A stretch of 64,000 nt of DNA from CAMAVH01 sp046297835 (GTDB taxonomy: Bacteria > Pseudomonadota > Alphaproteobacteria > SMXQ01): assembly GCA_046297835.1 (NCBI GenBank), contig JBKBHI010000001.1:248001-312000 (forward strand). The letters run 5' to 3'. Position 1 is the stretch's first letter, and every line of letters begins with the position of its first letter. A program made the translations under genes and the position numbers. Shown in pieces: positions 21,079 through 29,209 of this stretch. The notes beneath the pieces are model-generated. The model saw nothing but the letters and a program-made list of their open reading frames with translations, had not been told where the DNA came from and did no database searches.

Positions 21079-21390
21079 ATGAGCGATCGTAATCGACTGA
21101 CTCGCCGTGACGTGTTTCTCGCCGTCGGCACCGTTGCCGCGACCGGGGCCTTGCTTGGCGTAGCGCCGAGGAGAGCGTCGGCGGCGACGTTTTCGAATGC
21201 GGATCGGCGATGCGCCACTTGCGATTATTGGGGCGGCCCGCGCACGATCACGGCCGATAAATCGCGCATCGAGACTCCGGACGGCGCGACCGGCATCTGC
21301 GGCAATCCAAAAAGCCCGCTCCATAGCAAGCCGACGCGCGCCGATCAGGTGTTCAACAACGGCTGGATGAAATGGCAGGCGCTCTCCTAG
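21079..21390 (+). CDS. Small Tat-exported three-cysteine protein of unknown function
   Basis: A 103-residue protein with a twin-arginine signal (NRLTRRDVFLAVGTVAATGA, cleavage near RASA). The mature ~65 residues contain CATCDYWGGPR and GICGNP and end FNNGWMKWQAL. The Tat signal suggests a cofactor inserted before export. The CxxC plus third Cys faintly recalls high-potential iron-sulfur proteins, but a fourth ligand cysteine is missing, so that name is not given. It precedes two c-type cytochrome genes on the same strand, suggesting a periplasmic redox role. Confidence 0.72.
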   Translation: MSDRNRLTRRDVFLAVGTVAATGALLGVAPRRASAATFSNADRRCATCDYWGGPRTITADKSRIETPDGATGICGNPKSPLHSKPTRADQVFNNGWMKWQALS

Positions 21391-21533
21391 CGTCTGGCGG
21401 TTCAGCTTTATTCAATTCTTTGTGTGATGTCGGCCGAACTAGCTCAGGCGCTTGCCCGGCTGGAGGGCTTTCGGCACTCTGCCGCGTCGTAGCCGCGTTC
21501 ATCCACGCGCATGTCGAGAGGGATCGGTCGTAA

Positions 21534-22052
21534 ATGCAAGGTCGCGCCAAACTGATCGTATTGGCTATCGTCATCGCTGCCGCGGCCGTCGCGGCGTATT
21601 TCGTTTTCAAGCCTGCGCCGCAGGCTCCCGCGCCGACCGTGGCCCAGCAGGCTCCTTCGGCTACGCCGACGAGCCAGAGCGTCGAGACGCGCGTCGCGCT
21701 CATGAAGGAGTTGGGCGGCCACGCTCAGATCATGTCTAACGCGGTGAAAGCCGGGGCGGTGAGCGCGGAAGTCGCGTCCGCCGCCCGCGCGACCTCCGCC
21801 GCCATGGCGAAGATTCCCGCGCTGTTTCCTGCCGGGACGGGCGACGACAAGCATCCGACCACGCGCGCTAAGGCGGATATTTGGACCAAATGGGCGAGCT
21901 TCGAAGGCTATTCCAAGGAGGGCGCGGCGAGCTTCGCCGCAGTCGCGGCCGCCGCCGAACAAGGCGACGCTGCGGCCTTCAATGCCGCCTTCATGAAGGC
22001 GAACGAAAGCTGCAGCGTTTGCCATAAGGATTTTCGTGGCGCGCGCCGCTAG
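21534..22052 (+). CDS. Class II c-type cytochrome (cytochrome c'/c556 like)
   Basis: A 172-residue protein with an N-terminal hydrophobic anchor or signal (IVLAIVIAAAAVAAYFVFK), a Pro/Ala linker, then a four-helix-bundle-like domain and a single haem motif CSVCHKDFR at the extreme C terminus. A C-terminal CxxCH is the defining layout of cytochrome c' and c556. Family members are periplasmic electron carriers or NO-binding proteins. The end overlaps the start of the dihaem cytochrome gene, so the two are probably cotranslated. Confidence 0.88.
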   Translation: MQGRAKLIVLAIVIAAAAVAAYFVFKPAPQAPAPTVAQQAPSATPTSQSVETRVALMKELGGHAQIMSNAVKAGAVSAEVASAARATSAAMAKIPALFPAGTGDDKHPTTRAKADIWTKWASFEGYSKEGAASFAAVAAAAEQGDAAAFNAAFMKANESCSVCHKDFRGARR

Positions 22053-22941
22053 CAGCAACTTGCTCCGCTCGCTCTGCTGGGCGTTGGCGACGGCGGCGGC
22101 TTTCTGGGCTGTCCCCGCGTCGGCGCAAGCCGCTTCCTTGCCTGACGCCGTCGCGCGCGGCGAATATATCTTCCACGCGTCGGGCTGCGAGACCTGCCAC
22201 ACCGACACGGCGAACAAGGGCCAGCCGCTGGCCGGCGGCCGCGCGCTGAAGACGCCGTTCGGCACCTTCCGCACGCCCAACATCACGCCCGACCCGACGC
22301 ACGGCATCGGCAAGTGGAGCGAGGCGGATTTCATCCGCGCCATGCGCGAGGGCCGCGCGCCGGACGGGTCGCATTACTATCCGGCGTTTCCCTACACCGC
22401 CTACACCAAGATGACCGACGCCGACATGAAGGACCTGCGCGCCTACATGATGACGCTGCCGGCGGTCGCCACGCCCAACCAGCCGCACGACCTCGGCTTC
22501 CCGTTCAACATCCGTCTCGGCGTGATGGCGTGGAAGTGGCTCAACTTCACGCCGGGTCCGCTGCCCGCGGCTCAGGGCAAGGACGAGGTCTGGGAGCGCG
22601 GGCGCTATCTCGTCGAAGCGCTCGGCCATTGCGCCGAATGCCACACGCCGCGCGGCAAGCTCGGCGGCCTGGTGACGGCGAAATGGATGGCCGGCTCGGC
22701 CGACGGCGCGGAAGGCGAGAGCGCGCCCAACATCACGCCCGATCCGGCGACCGGCATCGGCGAATGGAGCGCCGAGGATATCGCCTTCGCTCTCAAGCTG
22801 GGCATGAAGCCGGATGGCGATTCGCTCGGCGGGTTGATGGCGGAAGTGGTCGAGAACGGCACCGGCAAGCTGACCGACGCGGATCTCGCCGCCATGGCGG
22901 CCTATTTGCAAGCGCTGCCGCCCGTCCCGCACAAGCCCTGA
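22036..22941 (+). CDS. Dihaem c-type cytochrome
   Basis: A 301-residue exported protein (signal peptide ending near PASAQA) with two cytochrome c domains. Haem motifs are CETCHTD at about residue 53 and CAECHTPRG at about 201; each is followed by a methionine-ligand region and the repeated phrase NITPDP-x-x-GIG-x-W. This is the pattern of cytochrome subunits serving membrane-bound alcohol/sugar acid dehydrogenases and similar periplasmic oxidations. It begins with GTG and overlaps the preceding cytochrome by 17 bases. No dehydrogenase partner is encoded alongside. Confidence 0.9.
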   Translation: MARAASSNLLRSLCWALATAAAFWAVPASAQAASLPDAVARGEYIFHASGCETCHTDTANKGQPLAGGRALKTPFGTFRTPNITPDPTHGIGKWSEADFIRAMREGRAPDGSHYYPAFPYTAYTKMTDADMKDLRAYMMTLPAVATPNQPHDLGFPFNIRLGVMAWKWLNFTPGPLPAAQGKDEVWERGRYLVEALGHCAECHTPRGKLGGLVTAKWMAGSADGAEGESAPNITPDPATGIGEWSAEDIAFALKLGMKPDGDSLGGLMAEVVENGTGKLTDADLAAMAAYLQALPPVPHKP

Positions 22942-22978
22942 GCCGGTTCCGCCCGGTTCCAGCGGCGGCCCAGCGGCA

Positions 22979-24043
22979 TTGCGCCCCTCAAGGCGGCGTA
23001 TTAGGTTAGCCGCAGGCCCTTCGTCAGCGGTTTCCAAGCCATTGAATAAGCTAGATAAGCCCGTCCTGCTCGCCTTGCTAGGCGCGTTCGTCCTCGCTAT
23101 CGCCCTGGGCCTCAACTGGTTCATCGATTGGCGCGGCGACGATTCGCCCGCGCCGGCTCCTGTGGCGCGGTCGGGGGAAGGCCCGTTGCAGGCCCCGCCG
23201 CTGGCGCGCCAGCCCGCCGCGCCGAGCTTCGATGTGGTGCGCGTCAATCCGAGCGGCGACACGGTGATCGCCGGGCGCGCCGAGCCGGGCGCCGAGGTCA
23301 CGGTGATGGACGGCGAGAGCGTCGTCGGCAAGGTGCAGGCGGACAAGCGCGGCGAATGGGTCCTGGTGCCGGAGAAGCCGCTGCCGCCGGGCTCGCGCAA
23401 TCTCAGCCTGATCGCCAAGCTGCCGGACGGCACGGAGCTGCGCTCGCAATCGGATGTGGTGCTGGTCGTGCCGGAGAACGGCGAGGCGCAGGGCGTGCTG
23501 GCCTTGCGCGTGCCGAGCGAGGGCCAGGGCGCCAGCCGCCTGCTGCAATCGCCCTTCGCCGGCAGCGACGCCAGCCGGGGAGATGGCCGCGGCGCGCGCG
23601 GCCTCACCATCGACATCATCGACTACGACGAGAAGGGCCGCGCCACCGTCAGCGGCAGCGCCCCGGCCGGCGCGCGGCTCAACATTTATCTCGACGACGC
23701 GCTCGCCGGCTCGACGGCGGCGGACGCCAAGAACGAATGGCGGCTCGCCTTGCCGCAGGCGCTCGCGCCGGGCGACCACAAGCTGCGCGTCGATCAGCTC
23801 GATGGCGCCGGCAAGGTGACGGACCGCGCCGAATACGCCTTCAACCGCGCGCCGCCGACCGAGGGGCTGACGGCCGGCACCGCCGTGATCGTGCAGCCGG
23901 GCAACAGCCTGTGGCGGCTGGCGCGCCGCACCTACGGCGAAGGCACGCGCTACGCCCTGATATTCGAGGCCAACAAGTCGCAGATCCGCGATCCCGACCT
24001 GATCTATCCGGGACAGGTGTTCGCGCTGCCCGCCGCCAACTAA
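22979..24043 (+). CDS. LysM-domain, membrane-anchored protein
   Basis: A protein of up to 354 residues with an N-terminal TM anchor (PVLLALLGAFVLAIALGLNW), a Pro/Ala-rich linker, two Ig-like repeats (SGDTVIAGRAEPGAEVTVMD; GRATVSGSAPAGARLNIYLD) and a C-terminal LysM domain (VIVQPGNSLWRLARRTYGEG...IYPGQVFALP). LysM binds peptidoglycan. The protein probably spans from the inner membrane to the cell wall. The start is uncertain: both the TTG at 22979 and another TTG at 23042 (just before NKLDKP) are possible and neither has a good ribosome-binding site. Confidence 0.86.
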   Translation: MRPSRRRIRLAAGPSSAVSKPLNKLDKPVLLALLGAFVLAIALGLNWFIDWRGDDSPAPAPVARSGEGPLQAPPLARQPAAPSFDVVRVNPSGDTVIAGRAEPGAEVTVMDGESVVGKVQADKRGEWVLVPEKPLPPGSRNLSLIAKLPDGTELRSQSDVVLVVPENGEAQGVLALRVPSEGQGASRLLQSPFAGSDASRGDGRGARGLTIDIIDYDEKGRATVSGSAPAGARLNIYLDDALAGSTAADAKNEWRLALPQALAPGDHKLRVDQLDGAGKVTDRAEYAFNRAPPTEGLTAGTAVIVQPGNSLWRLARRTYGEGTRYALIFEANKSQIRDPDLIYPGQVFALPAAN

Positions 24044-24115
24044 GTTCCGCGCTTTCGCTGCGCCGCGCGGCACCGTTCGCCGCGCGAAGCGTTGTTTTCG
24101 TATCTCGCAGATTGG

Positions 24116-24844
24116 ATGATGACCGTGTCCACGCCGCCGCCCGCCACGCCCCCCTCGATCCCGCTCCTGCCGGTGCATCCCGCCGGCTGGCCCTTCGTCG
24201 CGCTGTTCGCCATCGTCAGCCTTGTGCTGGCGCTGTTCTCCGAAGCGCTGGGGGTCATCGGCCTGATCCTGACCGCCTGGTGCGTCTGGTTCTTCCGCGA
24301 TCCCGAGCGCGTGCCGCCGAGCGATCCGTCCGCCGTCATCAGCCCGGCCGACGGCCGCATCCAGATGATCACGCGCGCCGCGCCGCCGCCCGAGCTCGGC
24401 ATGGGCCCGGCCGAGCTGACCCGCGTCAGCATCTTCCTCAACGTCTTCAACGTGCATGTGAACCGCGTGCCGGCCACCGGCCGCGTCACCGGTCTCAATT
24501 ACCGTCCCGGCAAGTTCTTCAACGCCTCCTTCGACAAGGCGAGCGTCGACAACGAGCGCCAGTCGGTGCGCATGACGACGACCGACGGCCATGACATCGT
24601 CTTCGTGCAGATCGCCGGCCTGATCGCGCGCCGCATCATCTGCGACCTGACGATGGACCAGCAGATCGTCGGCGGCGACCGCTTCGGCCTGATCCGCTTC
24701 GGCAGCCGCACCGACGTCTATCTGCCGGAAGGCAGCGTCGTCGCGGTGCAGGTGGGCGACCATGTGGCGGGCGGCGAGAGCGTCATCGCGCATCTGCCGA
24801 GCGTTCCGGTCGTCACGCCGTCGGCCTCCTCGCCGTCGGTCTAG
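24116..24844 (+). CDS. psd: Phosphatidylserine decarboxylase proenzyme
   Basis: About 243 residues, the short bacterial/archaeal-type Psd. N-terminal TM region (FVALFAIVSLVLALFSEALG), then FFRDPERVPPSDPSAVISPA with the family DPxR motif and ADGRI, VSIFLNVFNVHVNRVPATG, and the maturation site in RFGSRTDVYLP, where the Ser becomes the pyruvoyl group. It decarboxylates phosphatidylserine to phosphatidylethanolamine in the inner membrane. The start is set at the ATG pair 24116/24119; an upstream TTG is open. pssA follows after 8 bases. Confidence 0.94.
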   Translation: MMTVSTPPPATPPSIPLLPVHPAGWPFVALFAIVSLVLALFSEALGVIGLILTAWCVWFFRDPERVPPSDPSAVISPADGRIQMITRAAPPPELGMGPAELTRVSIFLNVFNVHVNRVPATGRVTGLNYRPGKFFNASFDKASVDNERQSVRMTTTDGHDIVFVQIAGLIARRIICDLTMDQQIVGGDRFGLIRFGSRTDVYLPEGSVVAVQVGDHVAGGESVIAHLPSVPVVTPSASSPSV

Positions 24845-24852
24845 GAGCGATC

Positions 24853-25722
24853 ATGATCCGCACGCGCCGCCGCATCCGCGAATTGCCGTTCCACCAACTG
24901 CTGCCCAACGTGCTGACGGTGCTGGCGCTGTGCGCCGGACTGACCGCCATCCGTTTCGGCTTCCAGGGACGGTGGGAGCTGGCGGTGGCCGCCATCATCG
25001 GCGCGGCGGTGCTCGATTCGCTCGACGGCCGCGTCGCCCGCAAGCTCGGCGGCACGACCAAGTTCGGCGCGGAGCTGGATTCGTTGTCGGACTTCCTGTG
25101 CTTCGGCGTCGCGCCCGGCATCCTCGTCTACCTCTGGTCGTTGCACGAGATCGGCGGGCCGGGCTGGGTGCTGGCGTTGCTCTACGCCGTGTGCGCCGCG
25201 TTGCGGCTCGCGCGCTTCAACACGCGCATCGGCATGACCGATCTGCCCTATTGGGCGGGCAATTATTTCACCGGCATGGCCGCGCCCGCCGGCGCCGGCG
25301 CGGCGCTGCTGCCGATGATGCTGAGCTTCGAGTTCGGCCCGGCGGTCTTCGCCCATCCGCTGCTCAACGCCGTCGCGCTGGTTGGCGTCGGCGCTTTGAT
25401 GATCAGCCGCCTGCCGACGTTCTCCTTCAAGCTGATTCGCGTGCCGCATCGCTGGGTGATGCCGTCGTTGCTCGCCGTCGGCCTGCTCGCCGCGCTGCTC
25501 GCGACAGCGCCCTGGGCGACGCTGAGCGGCATGATCATCGTCTATGTCGCCACCGTGCCGCTGGCCTACCGCTCCTATCGGCGCAAGTTGATGGAGACGC
25601 CGGCGGCCGACCCCGCCGAAGCGGAGGAAGACGGCGAGCAGCGGGCTTTCGCGCCGGTGTCCGAGACGCTCGATCCCGACGCGGCGGAGGCGCGCGCCGA
25701 GGAGCCGCCGCGCCTGTCGTGA
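24853..25722 (+). CDS. pssA: CDP-diacylglycerol-serine O-phosphatidyltransferase
   Basis: A 289-residue integral membrane enzyme of the CDP-alcohol phosphatidyltransferase family. The active-site motif reads DSLDGRVARKLGGTTKFGAE followed by LDSLSD (D-x2-D-G-x2-A-R-x8-G-x3-D-x3-D). It makes phosphatidylserine from CDP-diacylglycerol and serine, the substrate of the preceding psd product; together they supply phosphatidylethanolamine. The acidic C-terminal tail is not catalytic. Confidence 0.95.
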   Translation: MIRTRRRIRELPFHQLLPNVLTVLALCAGLTAIRFGFQGRWELAVAAIIGAAVLDSLDGRVARKLGGTTKFGAELDSLSDFLCFGVAPGILVYLWSLHEIGGPGWVLALLYAVCAALRLARFNTRIGMTDLPYWAGNYFTGMAAPAGAGAALLPMMLSFEFGPAVFAHPLLNAVALVGVGALMISRLPTFSFKLIRVPHRWVMPSLLAVGLLAALLATAPWATLSGMIIVYVATVPLAYRSYRRKLMETPAADPAEAEEDGEQRAFAPVSETLDPDAAEARAEEPPRLS

Positions 25723-25775
25723 GGCGCGACGCGACGCTGCGGCCGACGCCGCGACCTACCCTTTCGGACAGGTTC

Positions 25776-25790
25776 TTAACCAAATTTCAA
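25776..25790. promoter_or_regulatory. Near-consensus CtrA-like site upstream of a response regulator
   Basis: TTAACCAAATTTCAA fits TTAA-N7-TCAA, one base away from the CtrA consensus, about 55 bases before the receiver-only regulator gene. AT-rich against local composition. Speculative. Confidence 0.3.
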
Positions 25791-25844
25791 CGAGATGACG
25801 GCATCTTGTCGGCTCGTTTTTCCGCGGTCTCCGAGGCCTTTTAG

Positions 25845-26306
25845 ATGTCCGCCGCCGCTCAAGGCTTGGTTCTCCTCGTCGACGATAATCCGGTGCAGAG
25901 CCGGCTTTACGGCGACGTGCTCACGGCCGAGGGTTTCACCGTCGTCGCCATGTCGAACGCGAAAGAGGCCGAGCAATTTCTGCTCGCCAACGTGCCCAGC
26001 CTCATCCTGCTCGACATCATGATGCCCGACATCGACGGCATCGAAGCTTGCCAGCGCTTTCGCAAGCAGATCGGCGAACGCGCGCCGATCCTGTTCCTCA
26101 CCGCGTCGGACACGGTCGACATCCTGCTGTCCGCGTTCAAGGCCGGCGGCGACGATTTCGTCGTCAAGACCAGCGGATTGCAGAAGCTGGTCGAGCGCGT
26201 GAAATATTGGCGCAACCCAGCCTCGCGCCACGACACGCAGGACCGCCGCCAGGCCCGCATCGCGCAGATCGAAAAACGCCTCGCGCCTCCTCCCGCGGCG
26301 TCTTAG
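25845..26306 (+). CDS. Receiver-domain-only response regulator
   Basis: A 153-residue protein with a single REC domain and a ~30-residue charged tail. It contains LVLLVDDNPVQSRLYGDVL (acidic pocket), the phosphoacceptor in LILLDIMMPDIDG, the switch Thr/Ser in ILFLTASD and the conserved Lys in DDFVVKTSG. There is no output domain, so it probably acts by protein-protein contact or as a phosphate relay. The partner kinase is not in the immediate surroundings. Confidence 0.9.
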   Translation: MSAAAQGLVLLVDDNPVQSRLYGDVLTAEGFTVVAMSNAKEAEQFLLANVPSLILLDIMMPDIDGIEACQRFRKQIGERAPILFLTASDTVDILLSAFKAGGDDFVVKTSGLQKLVERVKYWRNPASRHDTQDRRQARIAQIEKRLAPPPAAS

Positions 26307-26368
26307 CCCGCGCAACTGGCAATCCCGATCTTCTTGCGCGCGTCCCGCCGCTCTGGCGCAATGGCGTC

Positions 26369-26896
26369 ATGGCCGCGCTCGACGCCGCATCGCTTCGCTT
26401 CCGCCCCTACGCGCCCGGCGATCTCGCCGCCGCGCGCCGCTTGCACGCGCGCTCCTTCGCCGCGCTGGCGGCCGGCCATTACGCGCCGGCGGACATCGCC
26501 GGGCACGCCGCTCTCATCGCGGCGAAAGATTATGCGGAAGATCTCGCGCGCAGCCGCCTGATCGTGGCCGAGACGCCCGGCGCGGGCCTCGTCGCCAGCG
26601 GCGGTTGGATCGCGCTCGACGGTGAACCGGGCACGGCGCGCGTGCGTAAACTGTTTGTCGCGCCGGAAGCCGCCGGCCGCGGCATCGGCCGGTCGATGCT
26701 GGCGCGGATCGAGGATGCGGCGCGCGCGGCCGGCCATGCGCGCTTTTTTCTGCGCGCCTATCTCAACGCCGCCGCCTTTTATCGCGCTGCCGGATATCGC
26801 GACGACGGCCCGGGCGGCATGGCGCTGCCGGGCGGGCGGGAGATGCGGGTGCTGTTCATGCGCAAGGAGCGGCCTCATGCTGCTTTGCAGCATTGA
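26369..26896 (+). CDS. GNAT-family N-acetyltransferase
   Basis: A 175-residue acetyltransferase. The acetyl-CoA binding motif A is clear in VRKLFVAPEAAGRGIGRSML (R/Q-x-x-G-x-G/A), followed by ARIEDAARAAGHARFFLRAY and LNAAAFYRAAGYRDDG, the typical GNAT end. The start is the ATG giving MAALDAASLRFRPYAP, the usual GNAT beginning. The substrate is unknown. Confidence 0.9.
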   Translation: MAALDAASLRFRPYAPGDLAAARRLHARSFAALAAGHYAPADIAGHAALIAAKDYAEDLARSRLIVAETPGAGLVASGGWIALDGEPGTARVRKLFVAPEAAGRGIGRSMLARIEDAARAAGHARFFLRAYLNAAAFYRAAGYRDDGPGGMALPGGREMRVLFMRKERPHAALQH

Positions 26897-27133
26897 CGAT
26901 TTGATGTGCAGGTGAGCGCCGGGTAACGGCCTTCGCATCGGCCCAATCGCTAGTGGGATCGGCCTCGGCGATAGGGAGCCGCGAAAAAACGGCAATCTAC
27001 AGATTTTTAGGTGCAAACAATCGGGGCCGAAATAGAATTGCTTCAAGAAATTCATGAAGGGTAGCGCGGGGTTGCCGATGCGTTCGACTTGCCGGGGAAT
27101 GTCGTGCCGTGATTTTTCGCGGGGAGACGCCGC

Positions 27134-27592
27134 ATGATTCGCGTCCGCGCGCCGCAGGAAGCCGCTGCCGGCATTTTCCTCATCGCTCTCGCGGCATTCG
27201 CTTTCTGGCAGACCGACGATCTCGCCGTCGGCACGATGCGCGCCTTGGGGCCCGGCATGATGCCGCGCCTGCTCGCCGTGCTGTGCGGCGTGTGCGGCGT
27301 CGCGCTCGTCGTCTTCTCGTTGATCAAGGATGGCGCGGCGCTGGAGCGGTGGGGCATCCGGGGGCCGTTGTTCATTCTCGGCGCGGCGGTCGTGTTCGGT
27401 CTGGCCATCCGGCCCCTCGGCCTGTTCGTCGCCGGCCCGGCGGCCGTGATCCTCGGCAGTTTGGCGGCGCGCGACTCGCGGTTCGTCGAATCGCTGCTGT
27501 TCGGCGCGGCCATGACGCTGTTCTGCTGGCTGCTGTTCAAAGTGATGCTGTCGCTGCCGATCCCGGTCGCGCCTTGGCTGCTGGGTTATTAG
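27134..27592 (+). CDS. tctB: Tripartite tricarboxylate transporter small membrane subunit TctB
   Basis: A 152-residue protein with four TM helices, the TctB layout. The N-terminal helix (AAAGIFLIALAAFAFWQTDD), the LGPGMMPRLLAVLCGVCGVA loop and the C-terminal LLFGAAMTLFCWLLFKVMLS are typical. It partners the large permease TctA, which starts 11 bases later, and a periplasmic Bug-type binding protein. Confidence 0.92.
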   Translation: MIRVRAPQEAAAGIFLIALAAFAFWQTDDLAVGTMRALGPGMMPRLLAVLCGVCGVALVVFSLIKDGAALERWGIRGPLFILGAAVVFGLAIRPLGLFVAGPAAVILGSLAARDSRFVESLLFGAAMTLFCWLLFKVMLSLPIPVAPWLLGY

Positions 27593-27602
27593 GGGGCGCG
27601 TC

Positions 27603-29105
27603 ATGGAAGGATTTCTCGGCAATCTCGAACTTGGCTTCACCGTCGCGCTGACGCTGCAGAACGTCGCGCTCTGTTTCGCCGGCTGCCTGATCGGCACGTT
27701 GGTCGGCATCCTGCCCGGCGTGGGGCCGATCGCCACCATCGCCATCCTGCTGCCGCTCACGTTCCAGGTCGATCCGACCGGCGCGCTCATCATGCTCGCC
27801 GGCATCTATTACGGCGCGCAATACGGCGGCTCCACCACGGCCATCCTGGTGAACATACCGGGCGAGGCGACGTCGGTCGTCACCACCCTCGACGGCCACC
27901 AAATGGCGCGCCGCGGCCGCGCCGGGGTCGCGCTCGGCATCGCGGCCATCGGATCCTTCTTCGCCGGCACGGTGGCGACGCTGACGATCGCCGCGCTCGG
28001 CCAGCCGCTGACGCAACTCGCGCTGTGGTTCGGCCCGGTGGAATATTTCTCGTTGATGGTGCTCGGCCTCGCGTTCGCCGTGGTGCTGGCGCGCGGTTCC
28101 ATCCTCAAGGCGACGGCGGTGATCTTCGTCGGCTTGCTGTTGTCCACCGTCGGCACGGACCTGGAAACGGGCGAGGAGCGTCTGACGCTTGGCATGATCG
28201 ATCTGATGGACGGCATCGATTTCGCCGTGCTGGCCATGGGATTGTTCGGTTTCGCCGAAATCCTCCGCAATCTCGACAATCCCGAAACGCGCGACGTGGT
28301 GCAGGCCAAGCTTGGCCGGCTCTTGCCGAACAAGGCAGACTTCAAGAGGTCCGTCGCGCCGGTGGCGCGCGGCACGCTGCTGGGCGGCGCTCTCGGCATC
28401 TTGCCGGGCAACGGCGCGGTGCTCGGCCCGTTCGCCTCCTACACGCTGGAGAAGAAAATCTCCAAGCATCGGCACGAGTTCGGCAAGGGCGCCATCGAGG
28501 GCGTCGCCGGGCCCGAAGCGGCCAACAACGCCGGCGCGCAAACGGCTTTCATTCCGCTGCTCACGCTCGGCATCCCGCCCAACGCGGTGATGGCGCTGAT
28601 GGTCGGCGCGATGACTATCCACGGCATCATCCCCGGCCCGCAGGTAATGACGAAAACGCCGGAGCTGTTCTGGGGCATGATCGCCTCGATGTGGGTCGGC
28701 AATTTTATGCTGTTGATCATCAACTTGCCGCTCATCGGCCTTTGGGTGCGGCTGCTCAAAGTGCCTTACCGTTTGATGTTCCCGGCGATCTTGCTGTTCT
28801 GCTGCATCGGCATCTATTCGATCGGCAACAACCCCAGCGACGTCTTGCTCACAGCGTTTTTCGGTTTCGCGGGATATGCCTTTTACAAATTGGGTTTCGA
28901 ACCGGCGCCGCTTCTGCTCGGGTTCGTGCTCGGCAAGCTAATGGAAGAAAAGCTGCGCCAATCGCTGATCCTGTCGCGCGGCGACTTCATGACGTTCGTC
29001 ACCAGCCCGGTGTCCGCCGGCCTTTTGCTGGTGGCGACGCTCGTCGTCATCGTCGCGGTGCTGCCCACGGTCCGCAAGGGGCGCGAGGAGGCGTTCCAAG
29101 AATAG
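27603..29105 (+). CDS. tctA: Tripartite tricarboxylate transporter large permease TctA
   Basis: A 500-residue permease with about 12 TM helices. Family signatures include GTLVGILPGVGPIATIAILL, MLAGIYYGAQYGGSTTAILV followed by NIPGEATSVVTTLDGHQMAR, and GPEAANNAGAQTAFIPLLTL. It imports an organic acid together with TctB and the TctC-type receptor in secondary, proton- or sodium-driven uptake. Confidence 0.96.
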   Translation: MEGFLGNLELGFTVALTLQNVALCFAGCLIGTLVGILPGVGPIATIAILLPLTFQVDPTGALIMLAGIYYGAQYGGSTTAILVNIPGEATSVVTTLDGHQMARRGRAGVALGIAAIGSFFAGTVATLTIAALGQPLTQLALWFGPVEYFSLMVLGLAFAVVLARGSILKATAVIFVGLLLSTVGTDLETGEERLTLGMIDLMDGIDFAVLAMGLFGFAEILRNLDNPETRDVVQAKLGRLLPNKADFKRSVAPVARGTLLGGALGILPGNGAVLGPFASYTLEKKISKHRHEFGKGAIEGVAGPEAANNAGAQTAFIPLLTLGIPPNAVMALMVGAMTIHGIIPGPQVMTKTPELFWGMIASMWVGNFMLLIINLPLIGLWVRLLKVPYRLMFPAILLFCCIGIYSIGNNPSDVLLTAFFGFAGYAFYKLGFEPAPLLLGFVLGKLMEEKLRQSLILSRGDFMTFVTSPVSAGLLLVATLVVIVAVLPTVRKGREEAFQE

Positions 29106-29154
29106 CGTTCGCTATCGGCGCGCCGGCGAAGGAAACGCCCCGCGCCAACTTTCC

Positions 29155-29196
29155 CGTCACGCCTTAACAAATCAACGTCACGCCCTAACAAATCAA
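29155..29196 (+). repeat. 21-base tandem duplication before the tctC ribosome-binding site
   Basis: Two adjacent copies of CGTCACGCCYTAACAAATCAA differ at one base (T in the first, C in the second). The second copy ends one base before the AAGGAGG ribosome-binding site of the binding-protein gene. The unit may be a duplicated regulator or leader element in the TctA-TctC gap, or a neutral tandem duplication. Confidence 0.85.
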
Positions 29197-29209
29197 CAAG
29201 GAGGCTTTC

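Noticed and set aside
21079..21390. High-potential iron-sulfur protein
   Set aside because: The Tat signal and CxxC fit, but only three cysteines are present and the usual G-W-C ending is missing, so four-Cys cluster binding is not supported.
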